This document shows, one piece after another, positions 1-11,622 of a DNA stretch of 64,000 nt. Source of the stretch: Kwoniella bestiolae CBS 10118. Its lineage: Eukaryota > Basidiomycota > Tremellomycetes > Tremellales > Cryptococcaceae. Position 1 is the stretch's first letter; every line of letters starts with the position of its first letter. Location of the stretch: positions 1,860,001-1,924,000 of the forward strand of contig NC_089244.1 of NCBI RefSeq assembly GCF_000512585.2, given 5' to 3'. A program made the translations under genes and the position numbers. The notes below the pieces were generated by a model, which was given only the letters and a program-made list of their open reading frames with translations, searched no databases and was not told where the DNA came from.

Positions 1-3000
1 GGATCCACAGCCTGACGCATCTTCTTGAAACTTGGTCTCTTGCTCAACCCACTGGAAGTGGTCGAGTCAATCTCTCCCAGTGTCCTCGTAAGTGGTTTAC
101 CCGACATCCCCGCACTCGTAAGTGCTGGTTCAATCTCCAATTCTGTGGGCGAAGCTCTCCTCTTCACATGGGATTCGATGTCATCGTCCGTTCCAACACT
201 TGGAATTGTACCGGTACTTCCGGCAGTGGAATTCGATTTAGCGGTATTGATCAGTGGAGGCCTCGAGTTTCGATTCGATTCATTCTCTTCGTCGAGAATA
301 TGCAAGTAATTATGTATGATTGCCCGGTGGACGAAAAGGTATTGTCGAAGTGACTGGACGAGGGACATTCGTTGAACTCGCATACCCTCCAAAACCGAGG
401 CGATAGGGTTGGCCATCTCGCTGACAGGCGAAGGATTGCGGTTTCTCGTGTCGGATCGAATGATCGGCATGGGCGCATTCGAGTTCTGCGTATTGGCGTT
501 TTTGGACATTCTACAAATGACCCAACGATTGGTAATATCAGCATGAGATTTTAACACGGCACAGCAGATCACACCGGACTTACGCATCAGGAGGGAGCAT
601 ATCCGAAGAATGCTTCGTAGAAGCCAGGCTGGGTCGACGCGTGTCACCGCCGGCCTCGCTAGAGAGATAAGTCGAGACACTACCTCGATGTTGGAAGAAC
701 TTCTCATCCCTTGGTGGACCTTGCGGCTCTTCAGTTACATCCACATCCATCTTCTCCTCTGTGGGTTGATTCGAAAGGTTCGCAGCTAATGCAGCAGCAG
801 TTAGAGGCCGGGAAGGCGGGGTGGGCATCGTGACAGTCGTCGCCAGCGGAGAAGGGGATGAAGTCAGGATCGGTGGAACCAGATCACCGGACGACGAGAC
901 ACCGCTGACGGGTGGCGATAGGAACGATACCGCTTTCCCGGAATCCAGGCTGCCGCTCTTATGTCCAGAGTCTGAGCTACCAAAAGTGAATGCCGCAGTG
1001 CGAGAGGGGAGCGACGATGAGCGTTCAATATCTCGATCAGCGGTATTCAATGTTCCGGACGATCCTCTTCGAGCACGCAATTCCCTTCGCAATCCATCTA
1101 AGATCGCATCAACAACGATGAAACTACCCGTTCGACCAACACCAGCGGAACCTACGGTCACGCATTAGTGATTTTTGAACTCGCAGGGCAAGAATGTGCA
1201 CTTACAATGTACCAAGACTGGCGGTTGGTCACATCGGTCCTCATAACCAGTAGTCTCCGACTCTTCCACAGCACCATCAACATCCTTGATGAGGTTGAAC
1301 AAAGTCTCGGGAGTTTCGGGAACATCGAAATCTGGCCAACCGATACATTGAATCTGGACGATAGTACGCGGCGGCTCTTCAGGTTGATCACTGTTCGTCA
1401 ATCTGAAAATTCGCTTGATGTTCCGTTCTTTGCCAGTAGGGAAGGAAGATGATCGAGGAGTGACAGCAGCAGGCCCAAAGTCGAACCCTGTCGTAGGCTG
1501 GTGGGCCTGATCCTCGCCGCCTGTCTGTGACACCACATGTAGATGTAAGGAACCATACGTTTTGTCTCCCCAGTAATTACCGCACTTGATGAGACCACCT
1601 TCGAATTGCTTGGTAATCATCACGATGACTCGAACACCTTGTTCCCAGACCAATGTCCAGAAATCGTGGTATGTAGCATCAAGGGGTCCCTGAGTGGCGA
1701 TATAACGTCGAGAGGTACCTCGAGGTTGAACATACGAGGCATTGATGTAATCTGAATCCTCGTCAGGTGGTCTTTCCAATCGCACTCTGGAGAAGTCGTA
1801 TGGCCAAATATTCTTATATCTGAATTCACCACCATGCGTCAGCAGCAATTATCATGTCTATCCAACAGTCACTCACCTATTCTTCGTCCCTCGCTCAACA
1901 CCAGCAGTGATTGAGAATGGAAAGTAATCATCCTGTAGCGTCGCCTCTTCGCCGTTCCAGTTGGTCAACCTTGAGACTTCTTGCGCGTCGTTGTGTCTTT
2001 TCTCTGCCCAACTCTCTTTCCCAGCTTCAGCACCCAACGCCATTCCTGAGCCTTTACTATGCCATTCCATGACAGTTTGTAATCTCTTCTGTTCGTTCAA
2101 CTCGAGATCGTAGAACTGATTGGCTAATTGATCCATACTTTCCTTCTCAGGCATGGTAGCGAGATTTCTCAAAAATTGGGGTAATTCTTCAACTCGGCTC
2201 ATGACTTGATCCGGTAGATTGAGGGGTATTCGTTCAGTGATCCCGCCATGTGAAAGTTCGAGGTTTTGTCGGATGTTATCGAAAAACGGATTGGCGGGTT
2301 GAAACTTGGCTTTTTTAGGTGATGGGAATGCGCTCAGCGTGAGGTCGCGTCCTCCTGCAGATGAACCTGGTCGTTCGGTAGCCGCTGAAGATTGTGAAGG
2401 CGGCATGGATATGCCAAAAGGATTGGCTTTGAAGCTGAATCCCGGTGCGGGCGGTATAGAAAGTCCTGTCGGCGGTGGTGCACGACCTTTCCGACCTCCC
2501 GTAGATTCTGTATATTGTACATCAGTGTCAAAAAGTGGGTTCAACGAATCGGGTCGAGCGTGATCAAGCTTACCTTGCCTGAAAGCCAAAGTACCCAAGG
2601 TACCAGCCATTAATCCTTTATTCACCGCTGCATTCGTCGCAGCTATTGTGCTTGATCCTTGAGCCGGAGCTTCATCGGCTTCATCTTGCGCAACTAATCT
2701 CACTTCTCCATGTGTAGTGAGAGCGGCATGACCACCTTTGACGAACCACATATGACCGGTATATCCTTCTCTTTCGAATTTCGATGATAAACCATCCAGA
2801 ACACTCCCGTCCGATACAGCAGCACTGTCCCCATCTACGAGCACGATATCTGCCTTCTCCCGCCACCCCAAAACCGCTTCAGATGTGTACGGTGGTAACA
2901 TCTGAACGAGTTTATCGAGATTGAAAGCGGGTCTACGAAGGAGCGTTGATGGAATGGGCAAAGAATGAGATGAAGGGATATGGGATTGCTGAAAGGATGA

Positions 3001-4098
3001 TGGGGGACGTACGTCCAGAATAAGGGTGGAAGGGGATGATAACAAGGGTAAGAGGGATCTTGCATTGATAGGATGTAACCTCTTACCCCCTGCACCAGGC
3101 GAGGATGTTGTTGAGCTTGAGGCGAGAGGGCTTGGAGATTTGCCTCCTCGAGAAGGCGGCAGTGACAGAGAAGGTACGGCGTGGCTGTTTTTGGGTACTG
3201 AACCTCTTCGACGAGCTAACGCGGGTGGTAATGGTGATGGTGCAGTCGGTTCATGAGAAGATGCTCTAGACGATGGTCCTGACTCTCCTTGACTGGCACC
3301 TTTTGTCATTGGTGTAGATCCCGTTGAAGCCATAGCTTTATACCGCAGTAATGTTTCATTGCTCAAACCCCTTGCGGGTCCAGGCGGCGGCAAATTCATG
3401 GGTGGCGGCGATGATAATTGCATCGGAGCCCTACCGGGACTAGACCCTGGTCCCCCACCTGTGGAATCTGCTGATCCCCTTCTATCCTGTGCGCCTTCTC
3501 CCCACAGATTCGCTCCGCTCCAGCTCCCACCGATGTTAAGCCTCTCGAACGGGTATCCCAGATGTGGACTACCTCTTCCCATCGGACCACCCTCCAGAGA
3601 AGGGGTAGGTGCGCCGGAAGTCGCTGCTAAAGAGTGCCAGGGCGAGTTGACACCCGATCCAGAGGAGGTGGCGAAAGGTTGAGAAAGGGGCAGATTGAAG
3701 GCGGGCGTTCGACCAGATGGGCCAGCAGGGGTCGGATCGGGGGAACGGAACGGTGAAGATGCCATCGGCGATTGTGTAGGTGATGGCGAAAAGGGTACGG
3801 GCGGTGGCGGGTTTCTATGTTCGTGCGCTGATGGAAAATTTGGTATATTGGTGGGTGGAGCTTGACGACGTCGATCTGGAGTGGTCTTTGACTTTGAGTG
3901 AATGGCGGGGAATGTGAATTCAAAGGCGGAACTGGGTGGAGTGATGGAAGAGGATGTAGTCGGTGCCGAACCTTTCGACCATCTGTCCTCTTCCGTGTCA
4001 TTGTTCTCGTGCTGTTCTCCATACCCATGCCCATTGGACCGATACCCTTTCCCGTCTCCACTCCTATTGTAAGTTGGCTCCACCTCCATGTCGTGCAT
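1..4098 (-). CDS. Rhodanese-like plus protein tyrosine phosphatase (PTP2/Pyp1-like), C-terminus cut by window edge
   Basis: Exons 1877-4098, 1206-1819, 584-1151 and 1-510 (open at the edge). Residues 1-340 are low-complexity Ser/Pro. A rhodanese-like fold follows at about 345-460 (LILDVRPPSSF, then VKGGHAAL). The phosphatase domain starts near KNRYKNIWPYD and carries DYINASYV, the WPDF loop and the signature VHCSAGVGRTG. The catalytic Cys codon (about residue 946) is split T|GT by an intron, so the signature is invisible in any single frame. The last exon has the Q-loop helix SLVQSLRQYLFVHRAI. The architecture matches fungal MAPK phosphatases (budding yeast Ptp2/Ptp3, fission yeast Pyp1/Pyp2), which dephosphorylate the activation-loop Tyr of Hog1/Spc1-type kinases. 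The kinase target is inferred from the family. The rhodanese loop lacks its cysteine, so that domain is probably a kinase-docking module. ATG at 4098 is the first in-frame Met. Confidence 0.9.
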
Positions 4099-4828
4099 TG
4101 AATCTGCTTCGTAAAGATTACTTGAAGCGTGGCGAATTGAATGGTCCTCGATTCTAAACGTGATACAGCTAACTATTGATGATCATCCATCTTCCAAGGT
4201 GTTGACCATGCAATGATTATTGAAATACTACTTGTTGATGCATGTGCAGTAGTCGATACTGAACGATTGGGGTGAAAGGTATGGTGGTGTCGCGAAGAAC
4301 TTGTGGATTATACTGTATTCTATTTAGGTGGAAACAAATCAGGTCCAGGGAATTTTTCACTATTATGGTGTATGACGTGTTGTACGAGTAGTCGTAAGAC
4401 CAATGAAACTAACTGTTGATGACGGCGGCTGATGCTTGATGGATTGATGCGCAGATATGCTTTGTCGACTATGCGGCGTATTATACGAGTGAGATAGAGA
4501 TGGAGAGAGAGGAATCAATCATGCGTTATGAATGATGATTGATTGATTGATAGATTGATGACCAATGAAGGGACAACAAAATATGGATGACAATCGACGA
4601 TGACGATGTTGGATGGGTCGAATAATGACTCAGTTGGGTCGGCTATTAAAGATGTTCAAGGAGAAAAGAGAACAATGAAAAGATGAAGCCGCGTCGTGTT
4701 TATGTTATATGAGAATGCAGATGAAGATGAAGGCTGTCTACTGTATGTTGTATGCGGGATATATAGGGATGTCGAGTGGAAAGAGTATACAGATACATAT
4801 ATCGAATGTATCGTCGTTCTTTTCTTCC

Positions 4829-4843
4829 CTCTCTCTCTCTCTC
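4829..4843. repeat. CT dinucleotide tract
   Basis: Uninterrupted CT repeats followed by a C run, in the promoter side of the divergent phosphatase/TFB1 pair. Pyrimidine tracts like this are common in promoters of these yeasts. Confidence 0.7.
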
Positions 4844-4980
4844 CCCCATTGTTAAAGCCGAGCTGTTCCCTGCCTTTCACCTGTTTTTTTCGTTGGCTTG
4901 AATGTTGAGCTAGGGCTAATCGAGATATTACGGTGGCAGTGACGTAATGTTTCCCTAAATCATACATCATCACCCCTCAC

Positions 4981-4995
4981 ATATATATATATATA
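4981..4995. repeat. AT microsatellite
   Basis: Simple AT dinucleotide run followed by a degenerate ATAC extension. Similar short runs occur at about 12787-12797 (inside a KRE6 intron) and about 53818-53829. Confidence 0.7.
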
Positions 4996-5967
4996 CATAT
5001 ATTCATATAGAATTGGCTGTGCGTTGTTGGCTCATATACAAAGCTGGAGAGCCCATCATGAATACACCCCTACACCCATCTCAGGTGTTCCAGGCTCTGC
5101 GATCCAAGTGTACGCTAATAAATACACGAATAGGGAGTACGAGAGACGATACTTGAACTTTACAATCCTGTCCATCCTATCCCTACTGTCTTACTTCGTC
5201 GGACCACACACAGCACGGAATACCTCGTAAGTGGCACAGCAAATCAGACACAAATACAAATCAACGGAACGCGACGAAGCAATTACAAATCATCCTCACC
5301 CTCCATCATAAGACTGGTTTTCAGAGGACATGCACGTAAATACCAATACAAATACAAGTTTAATACAAATTCATTTCGGGGCAGAGTCAGTCCACCAACG
5401 GAATTAGGTCGGTCTACTATGTAGCATGACCCCGGATTGAACTTGACTCGTCATACCTTACCGTAATCCCAAAGAATATGACTTCGATTTAAGCGTCTTT
5501 GCGTTACTTGGAAGGCTATGAGGTCAACATGTCGAAATGAATTGTGTCCACTGCTCGCTAAGAATGCAAGCCACACCGTGAGCTTCGGACTAGGAGTCAT
5601 GGTATTGTTAGTAAGTGTCAGTGGTGTGTATAGATGATAGCTCATGGTCCAACCTTCCGTAGCTCAAGACTCGAGATCCCGAAGCGGGAAATACGGACGA
5701 AGGTCGTGCAGAGACGGGTCCTTTTTTTGCCTCCGAGCCATAAAGAAACGATCGAGCCAAAGTAGTTGTGAGGCTGATCACTTCTTTCTTATGTGTCCGG
5801 CTATCAGGTTATCAGGCACAACTATCTTCCACTCGCATCATTCTATCATCGACAGCTGAGCTAGCTTACAGTCAACAATTACGACACAGATAGATACTCA
5901 TCATTCATGATAGCTGCTCTGCTATCACATCTTGCCGCATCTACACCTACATCTACAGCCTTCCATC

Positions 5968-8704
5968 ATGGCAGGCGAATCCTCCCAAGTACGCCGATAC
6001 CATGTCGACTTCAAGAAAGTACCCGGTACGCTCAGTATCACAACAACTCATATAGCATGGGTACCGAAGCAGCAAGGGGCGATGGACCGTCAGAACCAGT
6101 CGATGGACAGGGCTATCAGTGGGTCTTGTCTGCCTTTTTCCCTTCTATCGTCTTCAGGCTTCTCAGCAGACATACTGATATGTGGGCTCCACCGTAGATA
6201 TGCTAGCAAGTAAAGCAGGATCGAAATCCACAAGTCTGAAAATCCTATTCAGAGATGATATACCTACTGGCGGATTGACCTTTGTCTTCTCGAATGGAAC
6301 GACAAGAGAGAGTGATAGGAAGGAAGTCCAAGATATCTTGATTCCCTTCGTAGCTGCGAACAAGAATCCTCAGGCCGCCCCTTCCGTTGCTGCTGCTGCT
6401 GCTGTTACGGCCCCCACGCCCAGTACATCCACTGCCCAGACTGTCTCGTCTTTATCAGCCAAGAGGAAGCTGGACGATATTTCAAGTCCGGCAGGTACAC
6501 CAGGTACCCCAGCTAGCGTGTCACCGTCCACGCTCTCACCTGCAGTGAGGGCACAACGGAAGAAGGAATACAAGCTACGACAGAAGGTGTTGGAGAAGAA
6601 CCCTACCTTGAGGATGTTACATCGCGAACTGGTCATTGGGAAACAAATCACTGAAGAAGAGTTTTGGGATGGTAGAGAAGTAAGTCATCACATTCACACC
6701 ACATTGTATCTCGAATTCTGCCTTGCTTGCATGTGAGGTATCACTTAGTTTTCTCCAGTGCTGACACCATTTCGGTCATGGCGCAGGCCCTTATCCAAGC
6801 AGAAGAGATGTTATATTCCCAAAAGCCCGGTCGACCTTCACGACTACTAGACGACAGATTCGATTTAGATGCAGGTAGGAAAGGGAAATCCACCGGTGGG
6901 ACTGGAGTAGGGATCAAACAGGCCGATCAGAATGGTCCGATCGTCTTGAAATTGTCAAAGGAATTGACAAGGGAGATATTCGAAGAGTTCCCGGTAGTTC
7001 AGGATGCTTATGCTAAATGTGTTCCAGGGGTGAGTGGTAGAAGGAACCTTCTGTGTTCCCACCGGTCCCATTTCCAATCATGTCATTTCCTGGCTCTCTG
7101 CGCGTTCGATGATGTATCATACTGATTCCCATTCCATCGCGACCTCCATAGATAAGCGAGACCGAATTCTGGTCACGTTACTTCACTTCACAATTATGGG
7201 AACGCCATCGAGCATCCGTTCGTAAATCAGCGGTGGACGAGAGCGCAAGGAAGAAAGATGATATATTTGATCAGTATCTGGAAGAACCCGATTGGAGTGT
7301 GTACACCCTTTTGGCAAGTATGATGATACCCTGTTCCAAGGTTGCTTACGTCGTATTCCTTGAAAATAGATATACAACCTAGACAGATCCTCCCAGATGA
7401 CGTTGAGAGGTTTCTGGACTTGGCAGCTACGGAGGAAGATCATGGTGAAGTGAGTTATATTCAAATTCTCCATGCCTGGTGAGATGATAGCTCACCTTGT
7501 GCTCAGGCTATCACAGTCAGAGATGTTACGATGCAGGCTGGACGGGAGAGGAGTGCGCTCCCCCTGATTAGAAGGTTCAATGACCATTCGAAGAAATTGT
7601 TGAGGGCGTGAATTATTTCCCTTTTTTTTTCAGTAACGTCTCCATCACTTATGATAAACTTGACACCCATTAGGGCCGATGCGAATCGTGACGGTTCCGA
7701 CCTAACTGATGGGCTATACGGAACTGTGAGTCGATAGTCTCTCGAAATGACACGAACTTGATATTGATTAGATTGGATGATCAAAGGGGATCGACCTCTA
7801 CAACGAAATTGATCTTGAGGATCTCCATGGACCCGCTCAAGAGAATACGATCGCGTTGGATGTGCAGGAAGCAGGCGAGATGGCTGATAAGCAGGGTCAG
7901 GAAGGTGATGCTGGTGTATTGCCAGGAAGGAGTGATGAGGTGGGTTTGATCAATCCCTTTACAACGATTTCATTGCTGTACATGCATACCTTGCTTCTTG
8001 GCAGTTGACACTAACGTATGTATCTGCTATGCTTACACTATACCATTTCACAGGAACTGCTCGCCATAGCAACCGACTCAACCAACGACCTATCGACCTT
8101 CACTCCCAACTTTGCTGGTATCTGTCTACCCAATCCAGGAGCTTACACGCTCGACGCGGACGGTACCACCCGAACCACCGAGGCCAACCCTGCGTATCAG
8201 GCGTTTGCAGAACAGAGAGACGCCCAGGCAGCAGCATATCACGTAGTCAAGGATCTACATGATAGGGCCAATGCGGAGGTTGCTGTGAACTGTGAGTCGA
8301 GTAGACAACAACCACTCTTCCCTGATGAGAAATTTCAACGTGGACGCCTGATGGATCATCTGAGTTGATGTACTAACACGTCTTATTACTTCGCAGCACC
8401 ATTCCCCGAACAACTATATGAACAAATGAAATCATGCCATAATGCCGCTACGGAGTTTCTCCGCCAATACTGGTCTGCCATCCTTCCCTCTCAGCCTGGG
8501 ACCCTCAATGGCAACGTGAAAGCGAAAGAAGCAAAGGCAATGAAGATGGCAAATTACCTGAGATCGACCGAGAACAAGGTCAAGGCGATCATTGAGACGG
8601 GGGTTATATTGGGGTTCGACCCAGAAAGAGTGAGGAAGGCTATGGCTCCTACAGTTGGTGCTGTGCAGGTAGCTTTACGGCGAGAAGCCAAGAGGGTCAA
8701 GTGA
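5968..8704 (+). CDS. TFB1: TFIIH core subunit Tfb1 (p62)
   Basis: Ten exons: 5968-6118, 6198-6679, 6787-7029, 7152-7296, 7370-7449, 7507-7607, 7674-7725, 7787-7939, 8054-8291, 8397-8704. They sum to 1953 bases (650 aa). The N-terminal PH-like domain (about 1-110) has FKKVPGTLSIT and HIAWVPKQQG. Two BSD modules follow, one around LRMLHRELVIGKQITEEEFW and one ending in ISETEFWSRYF. The C-terminal half is helical and ends in a basic tail. Tfb1 is a structural subunit of TFIIH, acting in RNA polymerase II promoter opening and nucleotide-excision repair; its PH domain binds acidic activators and Rad2/XPG-type factors (family knowledge). The ATG at 5968 begins MAGESSQVRR right before the PH domain. 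Intron 7 uses an AAG acceptor because the nearer TAG would put a stop in frame. Confidence 0.95.
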
Positions 8705-8998
8705 GCAGGGACAATCACTGATCTTGGGACGACGGGAACGAGTATCACTGTTGGAGATGTTGGAGCTTGTTGTATTCGACATAATACGAGATGAGATATA
8801 ATGTACATTTTGATCATATGTATTTCAGAACCAAACTATAACCCGAATATGGGATATGATATCGTATTGTCCATGTTTATATGCGTATATGTAAACTAAG
8901 ATATTAATGCCAGATGGACCGAGGGTATACAATGTGAGATTTGCCCGGTGGTATTGATTTGATTATATCATATGAAACGAGGATAGAAAGGGAGATGA

Positions 8999-10424
8999 TT
9001 ACAACACAAAGACCAAGCTTGTCAATCCCACAATTACCGCCCCCATCGAGCCAGCCACCAAACCACGATCGGCACCTGACGAAGCACCAGTGGAGGTTCC
9101 GCTAGCCCTTGCAGACGAAGAGGACGCTCGAACGGTAGATGTAGAGGTAGATACCAACCCCGGCGCGGAGGTGGCACTGGAAGTAGTCTGAGCAGCAGCC
9201 TGCGACACTGTTGTAGGGGGTGTACCGGACGAAGCGGAGGTTACAGTGACAATCGCGGTACTTTGTCCAGCGGCGGTGGTCTGTTGTTGTTGAGAGCTGG
9301 TGGTAGTGGTCTCAGGGTTCGAGGAGGAAACGACGCTAAAGGAACAATTTCATGTGAAAAACAAAAAGTTAGCTCGTTTCATCTTTCTTTAGTGTGTTAT
9401 ACCACGTTTTGAAGGAATGAGACTCACGAGGTTGAGGTTCTTGTTGATGCTGTTGAAGATTCGGCACTATATGCAGGGACAAGATGGGTCTCAGTCTGGT
9501 TGATCATGCATTGGTATATGGGCGAACGGGTATCATATGTAAAAGAAAAGGGAATGCGGATCAATGAGAGATAGTAGTGGAATTCAGATGGATAGGCGAA
9601 GTATGATTATATGTAGTTGAAGTAGGGATGGACTGTGGGTATGAACCATTCGTAGCACAGGGGTATGAACCTTTTAAGGCAGAGGTAAAAGAAGAGACAT
9701 ACGCTGACGCAGATCTAGAGGCTGAAGCTGATGACGAAGCAGCGGCAGCGGCAGAACTAACAGAAGAAGAAGGGGAAGGTTCAGTTTCAGTGGTACTTGT
9801 TGATGTAGCTTGAGGTGCAGTAGTGGAAGAGACGAACGATGTTGATGATGGAGCTGAGGAGGCTGAAGCTGAGGAGGAAGAGGAAGAAGATGATCCGCCC
9901 AAGGTAGCTCCGTGGGATGCACAGTAGGCTTCACCGTATGAGATGGCTTCTGTTGCGTTTGCGGTCTACAGTTGCAAGGCGGTGGGAAGAGATGAGCCAG
10001 ATTCCGATTTCACTTTCAGGTTGAGTTGTGGTGTTGACTGATTACTTACGGTGCAGCTCGCACTGAGACAAGATCTGATGGATGCAGTGATAATCTCGTC
10101 GGTACAGTAACATTGTATATCACCTTGTGAGCAGGTCTAGTGTTACAATATACGTCAGCTGGCGACACCTTTGTACCAACTGCTGGCCATATCTAGGAGG
10201 ACGAATGGATCACTCACATCAAACTGATCTACCGAGTCGAAACAATTCTGAGCACATGCAGGAGCCTCTCCATCTTGTCGTTGAACTAACGCCAGGGGAG
10301 ATGCGATGGCCTGTGATAGGGCACTATGATTAGTATGTTGGACGTGCGCAACAGGTATGGAAGGAACAAAGGGACTCACGAGAGATATGAATGGTAATGC
10401 TGTTATAACGGTGGTAAATCTCAT
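8999..10424 (-). CDS. CFEM-domain GPI-anchored cell-surface protein
   Basis: Six exons: 10380-10424, 10218-10310, 10050-10136, 9703-9965, 9428-9466, 8999-9335; 287 aa. Exon 1 gives a hydrophobic signal peptide (TVITALPFISLAIAS). Residues about 30-100 hold the eight-cysteine CFEM pattern: CAQNC, TCSQGDIQCYC, then SC, SASC and a final C in EAYC. A Ser/Thr/Ala-rich stalk follows, and a C-terminal hydrophobic segment (GAVIVGLTSLVFVL) ends at the stop, as in GPI addition signals. CFEM proteins of fungi serve as wall or membrane proteins, some in haem-iron capture; haem binding is not shown here. The last 14 residues contain no charged tail, which favours a GPI anchor over a transmembrane protein. 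Confidence 0.9.
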
Positions 10425-11622
10425 TTTTATTTATATGTATGTCTATCTATCTATGTGCAGATGATGATCGTCGCTATAGAAGTCGAGGTGTGATGGGTCT
10501 CAACGAATGTAATGTTGTGATGAGAATCAGATATCTAATGGGATGATGAAGGATAATGAAAGAGGAGGAAGGAAAAGACAACTGAATGACAATGTATGGT
10601 GTAGATGATCGATCAACCTTTAACCTTGGCAGTGACCTGAATAGAATTAGAATTAGCTCCAATTACAGAGTTAGGATGTAAACGTAATGGGGTCAAATGA
10701 AACCTGAATTCTGAATTTGAAAATGTTAGCCCCCTCTTTGTTATTTCTATCTCTTCTCCCCTAGTAGTTCCCCCTGAAACACTTTGATCCCTTCCCTGTA
10801 CACGTGACTGATTTGGTTCTAGATCTCACTCTGACTCGGTGGCGTAGTGAAGTATACGTGTAAATACCTATGAGCAAGTCAATCTTCCATGCATGCTTCC
10901 ATCGTTCCCCGCATGATAATAGCCTATACAAAACTTGCAGTACATACATATATTTTGTTCTGGTCGTCGGCGGAAGGGGGTAAAGTCGTTGTGAGTCGAG
11001 CCCGAATGGCACCCACATTTCATGAGGAGGACGATTGTGAGATGGGATTGACTGATTCAGTCGGTAAATAAGGCAGAATTTTGCAAAGCAAGTAGGTACG
11101 GAACAGCCCTGTTTCATCGACCCCCTGTGTGTTGAGCTTGTGAAGAGCGTGAGCAAACCTATGTAGTAAGAGCGAACACCCGTATCCTGTACCTCTCGCC
11201 GATATAATTGCCAAAGCAGAAAACAGATCAGAAGGCTCAGCTGGGTATCAATGAGCATGCATATAATGTTGGTTCTAAGGAGACAGGCGTTATGATGTAT
11301 GCGTTTGTCCGTGTATCTATATATACATGTATGGGGCGTACGGGGTTCGTATCTGACTTGGCGGTCCTTCCCAAAAGCCAACATCGAAGCGATGATTGTA
11401 TTTTCTAATGTTTCTTCCTACCCAACTGACCAAGATCAATTATCTGCTTCTTTTGAGGTATCTTAATCCTAATCATCATCTGTCCATCTGATCGAGCAAG
11501 TAAGATCTCGATCTCGATCAGGATCAACATTGATCGATCAACCTGTTCTTAGGCCATGGTTTGTCTATAATCCACATAACACAATCTCATCAGCCTCTGT
11601 CCTTTGATGACCTCGTTCTATT
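10425..11622. other. Intergenic region upstream of the CFEM gene and downstream of KRE6
   Basis: About 1.2 kb. It contains the CFEM promoter, the KRE6 3' flank and a CGATC-rich stretch at about 11505-11541. A 207-codon minus-strand open frame at 10761-11384 has no ATG-led domain, no homologous pattern and no secretion signal; I treat it as chance. Confidence 0.5.

Larger units (their letters stand above)
4099..5967. other. Divergent intergenic region between the phosphatase and TFB1
   Basis: About 1.9 kb with no credible gene. It holds the 5' flanks of two divergent genes, a CT tract at 4829-4843 and an AT dinucleotide run from 4981 to 4995. Short open frames on both strands lack domain features or usable splice structure. 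5380-5640 resembles nothing I recognise. Confidence 0.6.

Noticed and set aside
5400..5480. tRNA-like TTCAATCC segment on the minus strand
   Set aside because: No matching T-stem, anticodon arm or acceptor stem can be formed around it.
10761..11384. 207-codon minus-strand open frame between CFEM and KRE6 genes
   Set aside because: No real ATG-led domain, composition typical of chance frames, and it covers the CFEM promoter and KRE6 3' flank.
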